A stretch of 64,000 bases of DNA from positions 11,093,519-11,157,518 of the forward strand of contig NC_135569.1 in NCBI RefSeq assembly GCF_964340395.1. Direction: 5' to 3'. Below the pieces are notes generated by a model. It was not told where the DNA came from and searched no databases. It worked only from the letters and a program-made list of their open reading frames with translations. Both the position numbers and the translations under genes were made by a program. Position 1 is the stretch's first letter. Every line of letters starts with the position of its first letter. Source of the DNA: Glandiceps talaboti. Lineage: Eukaryota > Hemichordata > Enteropneusta > Spengelidae. Positions 1 through 11,882 of the stretch are shown here, one piece after another.

Positions 1-1271
1 AAAATTATAAACTACTGGGTTCGGTTGGTAAAATTCTGTTGGTATAAAATTGCTCCAGCCGGAAATTTTTCTTACAATAAATGTATCCAGGAAATACATA
101 TTTTCTGTCATTATGTTACTTAAATACTGTCATCACATTTCAAAAATGAGTCAACATCAGATATTTATATACCAGCAAGTGCATAAAAACTAAATAATTA
201 TGACTAAATGTACAGTGTAGACACAATGCATTAAGACTGGGACCACCTGCTCACAAAAGTAATTAACTTAAATCAAGCATGAAATCAATTAATTAAACTT
301 GTCATCTTCCAACTATTATATTTTCACAAAATGTACAGTTAATTTTTGAACTCAAAATATTTTGAAGGGATTCATATATAGCCACTCTTGTGGGTTGTAA
401 AAACAGTCTTGAGAATGCAGTCATGACAATTCCGGCTATTGAGTGATTTTCTAAATTTAGCAAAAATTAACAAGCCCCCCCCTCCCCCCCACACACACAC
501 ACACTTGGAGTTTAGCCCATTACATAAAAGAAATTGCCTGTTGTAGGTAGATTAGAGTGTCAGATAATGTCATGAATTTTTTCTGCCTTATCAGGCTTCT
601 CAACCCCGAGTGCTGGCTAATAGCAAGATTAGTGGCAGGAATGTTGTATCTCTAACTAAATGGTATGCATGTGCATTCTAATGTCCAAATTGTTCAAATC
701 AGATCACCTCCAAAATAAAATATACTATATACATAGCCAGGATGTAGTATATAGAAGTATTTGATAACACTTCCTGCTTTACTGGGAAAACTTATAAGTT
801 TTGCCAGAGAAGTGAAACTTTGGCAGTGTTAACTTTCTCATAGCCTGTTTACATTGTAATGTGCTATCAATGGCAACTGATTAACTTAGTCATGCCCTCA
901 ATCAGCATGCTGTAGATATTGACCTAACATTCACTCTAGTATTATATGAATTACTTGTATGTCACTCTTGTGTTTAGCTCAGTGATGGTACAATTTACAT
1001 ATTGACATCTTTTGAATCCGAGTTTGAAGTATCACCCATGGTTCATGTGGTTAGACTTCCATGGTGAGACTGTAAAACAAAATCGCAGACCATGGTGTAA
1101 ATAGACTAACTTTCTCAAGACAAGAAAAGAGAAGATTAGTCCCAATAATAATAGGACATTGGTAACAGATTTGTACTATTGACTATTGTATTGTGTACTA
1201 TAAACACCATGCATTCCAGTGATGTAACATAGAGCAGCTTATTCACCTTACATAATAACAAGAAAGACTGT
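1..1271. other. Non-coding stretch without recognisable gene
   Basis: AT-rich sequence with no ORF that resembles a known protein and no exon with convincing splice signals. The only landmark is a short C-run followed by a CA run near 475-505. It may be intergenic or part of a long first intron of the EF-hand gene that follows downstream. Confidence 0.6.
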
Positions 1272-2172
1272 AATGTGTACTGACCCTGTAGACTGTGTGC
1301 ACTATGATGTGTACTGACCCTGTAAACTGTGTGCACTCTGTGTACTGCCCCTGTAGACTGCATGTGTACACTATGTGTACTGACCCTGTAAACTGTGTAC
1401 ACAGTACACTATGTGTACTGACCCTGTAGACTGTGTGCACTGTGTACTGCCCCTGTAGACTGTACACTGTGTACTGACCCTGTAGACTGTGTGCACTATG
1501 TGTACTGACCCTGTAAACTGTGTGCACTATGTGTACTGACCCTGTAAACTGTGTACACTATGTGTACTGACCCTGTAGACTGTGTACACTATGTGTACTG
1601 ACCCTGTAGACTGTGTGCACTATGTGTACTGACCCTGTAGACTGTGTCCACTACGTGTACTGACCCTGTAGACTGTGTCCACTACGTGTACTGACCCTGT
1701 AGACTGTGTACACTATGTGTACTGACCCTGTAGACTGTGTACACTATGTGTACTGACCCTGTAGACTGTGTACACTATATGTGTACTGACCCTGTAGACT
1801 GTGTACACTATGTGTACTGACCCTGTAGACTGTGACGTGTACACTATATGTACTGACCCTGTGGACTGTGTGCACTATGTGTACTGACCCTGTAAACTGT
1901 GTACACTATGTGTACTGACCCTGTAGACTGTGTACACTATGTGTACTGACCCTGTAGACTGTGTGCACTATGTGTACTGACCCTGTAGACTGTGTGCACT
2001 ATGATGTGTACTGACCCTGTAAACCGTGTGCATTATGTGTACTGACCCTGTAGACTGTGTACACTACATTTGTATGTGTACTGACCCAGTAGACTGTGTA
2101 CACTATGTGTACTGACCCTGTAGACTGTGTACACTATGTGTACTGACCCTGTAGACTGTGTGCACTATATGT
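1272..2172. repeat. 31-bp minisatellite, about 29 copies
   Basis: Tandem array of a unit close to TGTACTGACCCTGTAGACTG plus TGTGTACACTA, about 31 bp. Units vary at a few positions (GTAGAC/GTAAAC, TGCACT/TACACT) and there are a few small insertions. Each unit contains the palindrome GTGTACAC or a close variant. The open frames across the array on the minus strand are a product of the repetition, not of coding sequence. Confidence 0.95.
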
Positions 2173-2543
2173 ACCAACCAGGTTGTAGGCGATCCACTCC
2201 ATACTCTACTACAATGTTGAAATAACGATACATCTAATGCCAGAATTAAGTTCATACATGAAATATTCATCACGGTCCCTCTACCATAGAGGGACTATAT
2301 TCTCATACATAATGCAAACCATCGAGCCAACGAGCAATGTATTTAATGAATAGGGACTGGGGATATAGATTCATTGCCAATAGTTTGGGTTAATTTATCA
2401 CTGTGCTGTTTACCACAATCATTTGTATTTTCTTATAGATTAACATATTTACTATTATAGTTAGTGTATGTATTGTTGTATTTCTATTTTTTGGTCATGA
2501 ATTATGTATTTTTTCAAATGTTTTATGCCAAATATGATGTACA
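2173..2543. other. Non-coding stretch
   Basis: AT-rich DNA between the minisatellite and a MITE. No gene or RNA signature was seen. Confidence 0.6.
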
Positions 2544-2985
2544 GTACTCAATCTGATCAAAATCCGATGTAGTGTACAAGTTGTGATTTCTTTTTGGCTG
2601 TTACGTTTACTGTTGTTTGGTTTTTGTGAGCATTCGTTACATACATCTGACACAATACCATAGGTTTTTCTGAGTCATATGAAAGTGCCGAGTGAATTCA
2701 CTCAACCAATGAAAATGTGTAATGTGGCAAAACAATACTTCAGAGCGCTCTGTTTTGAAAAGAGCACAAACACAGAGCACAGACAACAATGTTATCGTTA
2801 TTGCTGGTGGTTCTCATTTTAATTTCGAACTTGAGTGTTATATTGTAAGATGGATTCTTATGAGATTGGGTTTGGGAAAATCTATGGTATTGAATTCACA
2901 AAAGAACAAATGACAGTAAACGTAACAGCCAAAAAGAAATCACGACGTGTACACTACATCGGATTTTAATCAGATTGGTGCAGTA
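2544..2985. mobile_element. MITE-like element with ~85-bp terminal inverted repeats
   Basis: The left end (about 2544-2630) and the right end (about 2893-2985) are inverted copies of one another over roughly 85 bp. Both carry AAAATCCGATGTAGTGTACA and TTTTTGGCTGTTACGTTTAC in matching order, with few mismatches. The 260-bp interior encodes no transposase, so this looks like a non-autonomous DNA transposon. Target-site duplications were not resolved. Confidence 0.85.
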
Positions 2986-3320
2986 CTATATACTATACTA
3001 ACAACATTCATGTGATCTTAATGTTTACATTAATCTTGTCACCACATAACAAGTCCATACATGGTAACTGGTTTGACATGGAGATAAAAGATTGATAGCG
3101 TTGTATTATCAGTGTAACTATAAACATGGAGGTATAAGGGGAGACCTGTAACCTCCATGCTGTAAACAATCACCACACATAACCACATCTTTGTTCTTAC
3201 ATATTTACATAGAGTGAAGGATCATCTTTTCAGTAAATACTAAGGACCATAATTTTTGCCCACTCAGATCATCTGATTTAATCTTTAAGTTAACCATATT
3301 CTTGAAACATATTATAATCA

Positions 3321-3377
3321 TAATGTTGGTTTTTATATAGCACTTTCCCACTCTGTGCTCAAAGCACTTTACAATGA
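3321..3377 (+). repeat. Dispersed repeat R1, copy 1
   Basis: The stretch containing TAATGTTGGTTTTTATATAG, then CACTTTCCCAC and CTCAAAGCACTTTACAAT recurs at 42348-42402 with few changes and in the same orientation. It is probably the conserved part of a larger interspersed repeat. The class is not identified. Confidence 0.7.
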
Positions 3378-4440
3378 TTACCCCTGGCATGGATCTATAG
3401 CGACACAGCGGCCCTTTATACTTCCTCAACTCCCTGGAGAGCATACAGTCCAAAGATCTTAGCTTGGCCTGTCTATAAGTGATGTTATGAGTAGCCTGTG
3501 TACAGAGCAATATGTGATGTTGCTTCACTAACCATGTGTAAAGCTATCGACGACATTCAGTTAATGTAGTTTGAAATTTGTATGTTAAAACTGATTGGTT
3601 TTAGAAGATGCACTCAAACTGATTGGACACAATGGGGAGTGATAACATACAGTCAGCCTAATTAACTCTATTCAAATGAAGTCAGTATGTAGATGTGCCC
3701 TCATTGAGATGTGCACAAGAGCAACATAATTTACATATGGGGAATATTATGTAAATCTCTACAAACATTCCTGCTTCCTGATAACTGCCATTTTGGGGGC
3801 ATGGTTAAATCAGTTGTCGTTGATATAGCCAGTAGAATCCAGGCATTTTGAGTTTTGTTTTCCCCTCGGTAGCATTATGAGCGGTTAGTGACAGTGAAAC
3901 AAAATCACAGATTGTGATTTATTAAATTTATAAACAGGCTATGTGGTGAGTTTGACTTTGACTTTGACTTTGTCAACAGCATACTTCATTCATTCTTCAG
4001 AGTGACTAGTCTAGCGGTTATCCGTGGCTTCAAAATATTTCTTTGGTGAGAAGAGATTTGAAGCCATAGATAGCCTTTAGACTACACATATTTGAGTTCA
4101 AGGCCCTAGATAGATCTAGGGCCTTGTCCTATCTGTGTAAATGTCATGGCTACCATACTTTATTGCATCCGTTCAAACTCATTGGTTGGATCCGGGTTAC
4201 AAGGCCAATCTTTGTACATGTATTTTTTATGCTGGACTTGTTTCATCACGTCAGATTCAAAATTAAAAAGTCAAGTTGATTTTTGCTAAAAGCTTTCAGT
4301 CCATTCCACTTTGTGATTAGCCTGGTATTGAGTCATCTATTGAGATTCAGTGCATGGCTAGCACTAGACTGATACATGCATAATAATTATAAATGACTCG
4401 TAAACAAATCATAAAAATGCGTTATAACGAAATGACAAAA
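3378..4440. other. Non-coding stretch
   Basis: No gene seen. A short TTTGAC hexamer run lies near 3952-3975. Confidence 0.6.
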
Positions 4441-4660
4441 TACAACTGAAAGCTTGATGGTCTCAACAAAACTCAACTCAGAGAGTTTCGAAATGTTCTG
4501 ACGAGCTTTCATCCTGTTAAACAGCTGAGAATCACAAGGTCAGTAAAACATAAAAACACAACTGAAAATTGGATGGTCTCAACAAAACTCAACTCAAAGA
4601 GTTTCTGAAAGTTCTGATCAGCTTTCACCCTGTTAACAGAGAATCACCAGATCAGCAAAT
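4441..4660. repeat. Tandem duplication of ~110 bp
   Basis: Two diverged copies (about 4441-4545 and 4556-4660) share GGTCTCAACAAAACTCAACT followed by a conserved GAGTTTC ... AGCTTTCA ... CCTGTTAA order. Confidence 0.8.
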
Positions 4661-4892
4661 CTGACAAAATAGTTATGATGCCATTAAATCTATAATGATT
4701 TGATATTTTAATCATAGTTTAATTTTGATTTTTTTAATACAAAAAAATATGTTGATGGTTCGTATTTCCATTACTCATCATTTCTATATTATATATATAA
4801 TAACATATCTTTGAGAGGAAGTCGATACCAAAACATGTTGGACAGTTTCCTGTTGTCATGAAAAGCAGTTTCATATCTTGTGATAATATCAT

Positions 4893-5220
4893 TTCTATGA
4901 CTCCAAACTTTCATATACATAATACATATAATTATTGTCATGCCCTAAACTTTCATATACATGTACGTATGTTTTCATCTCCCCTAAACTTTCGTATACG
5001 TATGTTTTCATCTCCCCTAAACTTTCGTATACGTATGTTTCCATCTCCCCTAAAGTTTCGTATACATATGTTTTCATCTCCCCTAAACTTTCAAATACAT
5101 ATGTTTTCATCTCCCCTAAACTTTCAAATACATATGTTTCCATCTACCCTAAACTTTCATATACGTATATTTTCATCTACCCTAAACTTTCATATACATA
5201 TGTTTTAATCTACCCTATAT
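4893..5220. repeat. 33-bp minisatellite, about 9 copies
   Basis: The unit is of the form CCCCTAAACTTTCATATACA followed by TATGTTTTCATCT, about 33 bp, with small changes. Because 33 is a multiple of three, the array stays open in two plus-strand frames and one minus-strand frame. None of these resembles a protein, and they are not annotated as coding. Confidence 0.9.
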
Positions 5221-5315
5221 AATGTAGTATACCTAGCCTAGAGACTTGGTTGTCTGACTTGGCAATGTCAATCATTTGTCAATTCAGTATAGCCAAGTCT
5301 GTAGCTAGGTACCTA

Positions 5316-5694
5316 GACTCTCTCACAGTCCTCGGAACTTCGCTTTACTAAAATCGACGCTAAATGAATTATTTTGTATGTACCGATACCATCTACATAA
5401 CGTACTCCATCGTACTCGAACAACCTTGTACTGTGCGCCCTCATCGACCACATAGAGATATATGTTCGTTGACGTGTGACTGCGACGCTCCGTGTTATTG
5501 CGAAGTCCGAGGCTTCGCGATAACACGGAGCGTCGCAGTCACACGTCAACGAATGGTTATCTCTATCATGGTCGATGAGGGCGCACAGTACAAGGATATT
5601 CGAGTACGGTTAATTAGCTGGCATCGGTACATACAAAATAATTCGTTTAGCTTTAATTTTAGTAAAGCGAAGCTCCGAGGGCTGTAAGAGAGTC
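5316..5694. mobile_element. Foldback element F1 (379 bp)
   Basis: Almost the whole element is one long inverted repeat. The left end GACTCTCTCACAGTCCTCG is mirrored at the right end as CCGAGGGCTGTAAGAGAGTC. The inner arms around 5430-5600 pair almost perfectly about a centre near 5508, and TA flanks both sides. Related copies with the same ends lie at 13247-13538 and 13597-13827. There is no coding capacity. It could form a hairpin as single-stranded DNA or RNA. Confidence 0.9.
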
Positions 5695-5851
5695 TACTAG
5701 GTACCCTACATCAGTATCCCAGAAACCAGTCACCATGAATAGTTTGTTACTTATATATTAATCGTTATTTATACTGGATAATTCTTTAAGTATATAAACA
5801 CTTGTCTCCCAAGAAGTCCAGTAAGGGCCAATCCTCATGGCTTCATTGTTA

Positions 5852-6010
5852 ATGCAGGAAGAACCTGGAATACCCAGGAAAACCTGCATTGTTTGGTAGA
5901 TTCAAACTGAACAACATCCTTCTTACTTTCAGCGTGGTAAATGTAATCAAACCCTAATGGGTTCGAACCCTGGCCTCAGTGGTTGAGGAGGCAAGTGGTT
6001 TAACCACTCT
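5852..6010 (-). mobile_element. tRNA-derived SINE-like element, copy 1
   Basis: Read on the minus strand, an A-box-like AGTGGTTAAA is followed about 40 bases later by a perfect B box, GGGTTCGAACCC (5959-5970). A tail containing CAAACAATGCAGGTTTTCCT then follows. The same order and tail occur at 62943-63190, so this looks like an interspersed SINE with an internal polymerase III promoter rather than a tRNA gene; no cloverleaf was found. Confidence 0.7.
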
Positions 6011-6526
6011 TAATTATTTATAACCCATCAAAGTTATTCCATGTGATTATGGTATGAAATATAATACCATACAGTGTATAGTATCATAAAGTACAGTAGT
6101 GGAAGTTACAAATTAAATTTGTTACCTTAAATAAAGTTTTACAGAATTTTTATACCAGATAGCCTGCCAATTTCTAGACATTTCAGATTTAATATCTGGT
6201 ATTTTTATTGTCATGGATACCATGTATGTCAGGCTAATAAGTTTATTTATATTTTTATACAATTTTCATCTTCATTGTAATTTCTGTGTTAGTTTATGGG
6301 TACTGCAAGTGTTATATTTTGTCAAACAGGTGGATACTACCTGAGGTGTAGGAAATTGGTCTTTTCGCCAGATTTCTCCCCGAGTTCATTATGTATTATA
6401 TGGATTATAAGCTTGAAGGAAGGCAGATTCTAGTTGACGCCCCAGACAATTTTACAGGGTTTTCCAACCACATTAACAATAACAGCATAACTTTTTTGAA
6501 AATCATGAGAGATTTCCCCCTCACTG

Positions 6527-6845
6527 TAGTCTAGTTCCTATACAGTATCGTTACCATTTACACCTCCACTCACATAGTCTAGTTCCTATACAGTATCGTT
6601 ACCAATTACACCTCCACTCACAGTATCGTTACCATTTACACCTCCACTCACATAGTCTAGTTCCTATACAGTATCGTTACCATTTACACCTCCACTCACA
6701 TAGTCTAGTTCCTATACAGTGTCGTTACCATTTACACCTCCACTCACATAGTCTAGTTCCTATACAGTATCGTTACCATTTACACCTCCACTCACATAGT
6801 CTAGTTCCTATACAGTATCGTTACCATTTACACTTCCACTCACAG
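6527..6845. repeat. 48-bp minisatellite, about 6.5 copies
   Basis: The unit is close to TAGTCTAGTTCCTATACAGT then ATCGTTACCATTTACACC and TCCACTCACA. One copy is shortened. A diverged single copy survives at about 7442-7500. Confidence 0.92.
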
Positions 6846-8579
6846 TGGTTTAGTTAGAAACCACATTGGCATCCAGTCCTGCCCTCACTGACACCTTAGC
6901 AAAAACGTGACTTGTGTGCTAAAGTAGCAAAACATCAGAGTTCCTTTATTACTTGTCAAGGGGTCACCAATGAAACCGTGACAACAGTTGAGTACTAAGG
7001 AATTTTTCATCTATTTGCCAATGCTGTGTTTTGTTTACTATTGTAAAATACAGGTCTTGACCTAAAATTTTTCAATAAAAATAACATCGATTTATTAAAA
7101 TTTGCAGTATCACTATGTAAAGTTTAAATGTTGACTTGGTTATGTTATATCTTGTTTCCTTACACCAAGCCTATAAACATTCTAGGTTCACATTACAGTA
7201 ACCAGAGTTGATGTGACCGAACTCTAGACTGATTTTAAATTGTAACACTGATAAGCTGGTTATTGAACCATGCCCACATTTCACCCATCTTCAACATGAC
7301 TTCAAAATGGTTGGCGGTTGCCTAGAATCCAATCACGTGGGGATTTGTAATCGTTTTTCCCCTATCACGCCTGGCGTTTTGCCATAATGGTCGTATACTC
7401 AAAAATTCTAACCTGAAATTAGATTACGGTTTCCTAATCTAAATTCCTATACACCTAATACAGTATCGTTATGATTTACACCTGAATTCACAGTTGGAAA
7501 CCACAGTTGGCATACAGACTTTGACATACAGACTAACGGTTTTCCTGCAGTGATCATCATCATCAAGTTCATCACAACCAGAGTTCGTCCAAATGCATCC
7601 ACACTTATAAATTTCACCCAGCTTAAAAGCGTAGTCACCTAAGGACACCGACTTAAACTGTGAATTTATGTCAAACGAAGATATTATATTCGGTGAGGCT
7701 CATGTCGTTGTGTTGTACTATTGCAACTATATAACCTTATTAACTTAATGTTGACATATACATATGATGGTGATGATGTCATTGTCACAGTGGTCTCATG
7801 TATTATTCATTATATATTAATGTATGGATCATATCATTATAGAAGGAACCAGAGTTGACTGTAAAGTGACTGATTTGTGTGGACTCGTGAACCTGTTTGC
7901 CTACAATTGTCTGTTATAATTCGTATGTGAGAACTACACTAATGCTGATTGATCTAAGTGTACATTGCATCATATTAAAACAGTTTGAAAGTGAGGCTGA
8001 TCACAGCTGTTAGAAGTTATATTTATAGGTTGATAAATTGAGAAATGTCTTCATGTTTTCATGGGTACATGTTTTGAACTTCGGCTGCACGACACCGTCT
8101 GAAAATTTGGGCAGTATATCCTCTCCCCCTGGAGAAGGCAATACAAGACAAAAATTCTTCAAAATGCTAAAAGTACTATCTACCATGACTAAATTAGTCG
8201 CAGTGTGTCACCTACTTGTTGTCAGGAAAATGTAATGATTTACAAAGTACATGTGAACACGTAGTCTGCATGTACAGCAATAAATTTGGTAGATAGCTGC
8301 CAACCTAAAATCAGCTGTTTACACATTTGACAAATTGAACATTATTTCATCAACAAATTGAGTATATTTAGATTCCTTACAAAAATAGGTACTTTTGGTT
8401 ATGAAGCTTATGTCATCATTACTAGAATGAGTCTCAAAGGAATGAGTGAAAAAATTAAAAAAAATTAGGGTTCAATATTATGAAAATGTAAAATGTCATT
8501 TAAATCATTTAATAAATAATCTATTCTGTAAAAGTGAATTTGAGATTTGTCAAAAAATAATACAATAAAATTTTGGGAC
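6846..8579. other. Non-coding stretch
   Basis: No recognised gene. Holds a diverged remnant of the 48-bp repeat near 7442-7500. Short ORFs here (for example 8038-8235) show no family resemblance. Confidence 0.55.
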
Positions 8580-9070
8580 ATTGTTTTTTGGAGAGGAAAT
8601 TTAGTGGAGAAAACGAGAATCTTTAAGGAGAACGAGATTTAAATGTATAGTCTGGAACAGAAAAACGATAATTTTGTTCAGGTATATTTTTAGAGGGAAA
8701 ACAGGGATTTTGTTTTGATGTTTTTGTACGAAAAGACGAGGGAATTGTTTGTTCAGAAGGAAGACAATAATTCAATTGGTCTTATAATTTTGGAGGGAAA
8801 ACAAAATTTTTTTTGTTTTTTTTTGAAAAAAATAAAAATTTTGCTCAGATAGATTTTGAGGGAAAGCAGAAATTTTGTTCTCATAGTTTTGGCGGGAGGA
8901 CAAGAATTCTGTTTCCATAGTCTTGATGTGAAAATAATAACTTGATATATAGTTTTGGAGGGAGAGAATTTTTACAATGGAAATGGAAAACGAAATTGGC
9001 TTTGGTTATTTTGGAGGCAACACATACCTTTTTCAGGTAGTTTTGAAAAGAAACGAAAATTTGTTTAGAT
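8580..9070. repeat. Degenerate ~40-60-bp AT-rich array
   Basis: Phrases such as TTTTGGAGGGAAAAC, AATTTTGTTCAGAT and GAAAACGAGAATTT recur every few dozen bases with heavy divergence. This looks like an old, decaying minisatellite. The plus strand is strikingly poor in C. Confidence 0.6.
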
Positions 9071-9849
9071 TGATGGAAAATGATACTTCGAATAGAAGCT
9101 AAGACCCAGATGGTACGGCTACCTGTGTTTACACAACCTACTGATGTACATCTAGTTGATAGTAAAGTATTAACACATTAATAGTCCCCTTAAAATCCCA
9201 ACAATGTCAACTGTGGGTACCCACATGACAAATAGTATGTACCATATAGTTCGTTGACTTAGCTAGTAATGGTAAAATGTATGAATATTTCATTACATGT
9301 ATTTTTACAGACACGCATCATAGAAAAAAAAAGGTGAAATTATTTGCAAAGACAGGAAAATCATCTCTGCCATGATTCATGGGATGAGTCATTGCTTGAG
9401 CAGTCTGTGTGAATAAACAACCGTACATTGACTTGCACGTAATTCAATTCACTATATTTTATGTTAGTCAATACTCATGTAAAAAAAACTACATACCCAT
9501 ACAGTTTTCGTCACACGAAATCTCCTCATCATGCTGTCTAATTTGCATAATAATGGCCACATTGTTATGTAAATTAGCTACTTTCATTCTTTTCCCAGTA
9601 AAATGCTGCAGGGAATACGCAAAGACCTCGGATATCTGTGTACAGAAATCTTGTCGTGATGGATTTTGAACGTTTGCATATATTCATTTTAAGGTTGTAA
9701 GCTTTAAATAGTGGGGCAGTTTTTTTGCCTAAACCTTGCAATAATATAGGACTGTGTTATGTCTTCATACCTTTTTACAGCATGCATAAAAATATATAAC
9801 AATTTATTGTTTTGAGTGATTTATATGATTGATGTTTTGAATTTTGCAG

Positions 9850-9997
9850 ATACGATGTCGATAATGATAAATTTATCAATTTTGAAGAATTAAAACACAT
9901 GATGGAGAAGCTTGGAGCACCACAAACACATCTTGGTTTGAAAGAAATGATTGCTACAGTTGATGAGGATCATGATGGTCAAATTAGTTACAGAGAA
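9850..9997 (+). CDS. EFHD2: EFHD2 coding exon (both EF-hand loops)
   Basis: Acceptor TTTTGCAG, donor GTAAGT. Begins with the third base of a split codon, then reads YDVDNDKFINFEELKHMMEK onward to SYRE. Ends in phase 0. Confidence 0.92.
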
Positions 9998-11707
9998 GTA
10001 AGTTCACCAAACTTCAGTGTCCTGCTAAAGTTATTGTATAAAATTCTTGTTTTTTCTGTAAATTTAAGACTCGCCTTACTTTATTTTAGCATGTAATCAT
10101 AGAAATCAGGTTTATTTGTAAATTTATGATAAAATTGTGTTACTTACCAATTAAAGTTATTTGACACAAATTCTTGTTTACTTGAATTTCTCGGCTTTTT
10201 TCAACTTTATTTTAGATTGGAACCATAGAAGTCAGACTTATTTGTAAATTTATGATAAAATTGTGTTACTTTCCAATTAAAGTTATTTGACACAAATTCT
10301 TGTTTACTTGAATTTCTTGGCTTATTTCAACTTTATTTTAGATTGGAACCATAGAAGTCAGACTTATTTGTAAATTTATGATAAAATTGTGTTACTTTCT
10401 GGCTAAAATTATTTGACACAAATTCTTGTTTACTTGAATTTCTTGGCTTATTTCAACTTTATTTTAGATTGGAACCATAGAAGTCAGACTTATTTGTACT
10501 GTTATACTGTTCTATTTTTCAGTTTTTACTGATATTTAGGAAAGCAGCTGCTGGAGAACTAGAAGTTGGTAGCGGACTAAGTGAACTTGCCAGATTAACA
10601 GAAATAGATGTAGACAAAGAGGGCGTCAAAGGAGCTGCAGACTTCTTTTCAGCAAAGGTATATTTCGAGTTGTTGTAAATAAACTAAATATGTTTTATAA
10701 GTTTTAGCTCCCACTAGTACCACTGTTAAATAACAGTAATTTGAGAACCAGTGATTTTATAGCCTGATGAGTTGGTAAAATCTACTTTAGTTTTCAATTT
10801 TTTCATGCCCCTAAAAAATTATGATTCTTACAGTGTTCTCCCCAGGATGGTTTTTAACGATGGTGACTAATTTGCATATTGGTTTGCATAGTGACCAGCA
10901 TATAATATGCATGTCGAGAACAAACTCTGACATGTTTATTTTAACAAATACACACATGGACATTGGAGATCTGCCATTTCTCTTCATGTGAAAGTATTAT
11001 TATGATTTTATCGCTCCACCCTCACTGGCATGAGAGGGGTTGATCGATGTGTGAGGGCGCCCCGTCACAGCATACCTTACTGACTACAAACCTGCTAGCC
11101 TAGAAACTGCAGCTAGGCTTGTCCATCTTGAAATAGCTCATGCAGTGGCTGTGAAGCAGCCACGTAATGGCTCAATGACTAGTACGCATGCGTGTACTAC
11201 ATTATATACTATGCAATTTCTTTAGGTGGTTTTATCCAAGGATGCATTGCGGCGCAATGACTACGCATGTGTGTTCTATATACTATGTGCATCCTCCACA
11301 GAGGGCGCTATCTACAATATCATCATGAGGCAGCCAGTCACAATTGAATCTACCCTGTGCCAGCTTATGGGCTTTTCCTAGTTATAATATTAGTTGTTAA
11401 ACATGGCAACTTTCAATATCCATGTCTTGTAATTCAGAAAAAAAGCTGTATGGGATGGAAGGAATGCAATGTGTAGAGTAAACCTTGCATTTTAGAAAAA
11501 AATTACTTGTGAGCTTTCTTTGAAACTCTGTCTTCATGAAATTAACAATTTGTCTGATTTCAGATCGACGAACAATCAAGGGATAAAAAATTTGAAGAGG
11601 AAATCCGGGCAGAGCAAGAAGAAAAGAAAAAAGAAGAAGAGGAGAAAAAAGTTAGAAGACAGGCGTTTAAAGAAAAACAATCACAATTCCAAAACATCTT
11701 GAATTAA
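9850..11707 (+). CDS. EFHD2: EF-hand domain protein, swiprosin family (EFHD2/EFHD1), 5'-incomplete
   Basis: Three coding exons (9850-9997, 10523-10657, 11564-11707) join in phase to give 141 C-terminal residues. They hold two EF-hands: loop 1 DVDNDKFINFEE (Lys at the usual Gly position) and canonical loop 2 DEDHDGQISYRE. The stretches EKLGAPQTHLGLKEMI and FLLIFRKAAAGEL are hallmarks of vertebrate EFHD2/EFHD1. A charged Glu/Lys helix forms the C-terminus and the stop is TAA at 11705-11707. The family binds calcium and F-actin and acts in cytoskeletal signalling. The N-terminal exon, which in relatives encodes a disordered region and the start of EF-hand 1, was not found; the first exon here begins mid-codon. 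The gene could predate the EFHD1/EFHD2 split. It converges on FHAD1. Confidence 0.92.
10084..10500. repeat. 126-bp tandem repeat in an EFHD2 intron
   Basis: About 3.3 copies, with the phrase ATTGGAACCATAGAAGTCAG at 10216, 10342 and 10468. Each unit contains CTTTATTTTAG, which looks like a 3' splice acceptor. The array ends about 20 bp before the true acceptor at 10522. Confidence 0.93.
10523..10657 (+). CDS. EFHD2: EFHD2 coding exon
   Basis: Acceptor TCTATTTTTCAG, donor GTATAT. 45 complete codons from FLLIFRKAAAGELEVGSGLS to DFFSAK, phase 0 at both ends. This matches the conserved segment after EF-hand 2 in EFHD2. Confidence 0.92.
10658..11563 (+). other. EFHD2 intron before the last exon
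   Basis: No exon-like sequence. Contains a copy of the dispersed GATGTGTGAGGGCGCC core (11046-11061) and CCACAGAGGGCGCT near 11297, a 14-mer seen again near 63530. Confidence 0.7.
11564..11707 (+). CDS. EFHD2: EFHD2 last coding exon
   Basis: Acceptor CTGATTTCAG. 47 codons plus TAA. Encodes IDEQSRDKKFEEEIRAEQEE, then a Lys/Glu-rich helix ending QSQFQNILN. Vertebrate EFHD2 ends in a comparable coiled-coil segment. Confidence 0.92.
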   Translation: MDEQSRDKKFEEEIRAEQEEKKKEEEEKKVRRQAFKEKQSQFQNILN

Positions 11708-11876
11708 TATGCAAATGTTTTGAATTTGTCGTATCCAACGGCAACAAGCTTGACTGGTTATGAACAAAATTTTTTAATGATATATAGCTAAGACAATGTA
11801 GTATAGAAATATTGGCGTATAAAAATGGGTCGTGGTCTAATTATTTTATGGCGTCTACAACTTCGTTTTAGTTTCT

Positions 11877-11882
11877 AATAAA
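11877..11882 (+). terminator. Poly(A) signal of EFHD2
   Basis: AATAAA, 170 bases after the stop codon. It is the first perfect signal in the 3' region. Confidence 0.65.

Noticed and set aside
5950-6010. A functional tRNA gene around the GGGTTCGAACCC box
   Set aside because: No cloverleaf or acceptor stem could be drawn, and the sequence recurs with a SINE-like tail at 62943-63190.
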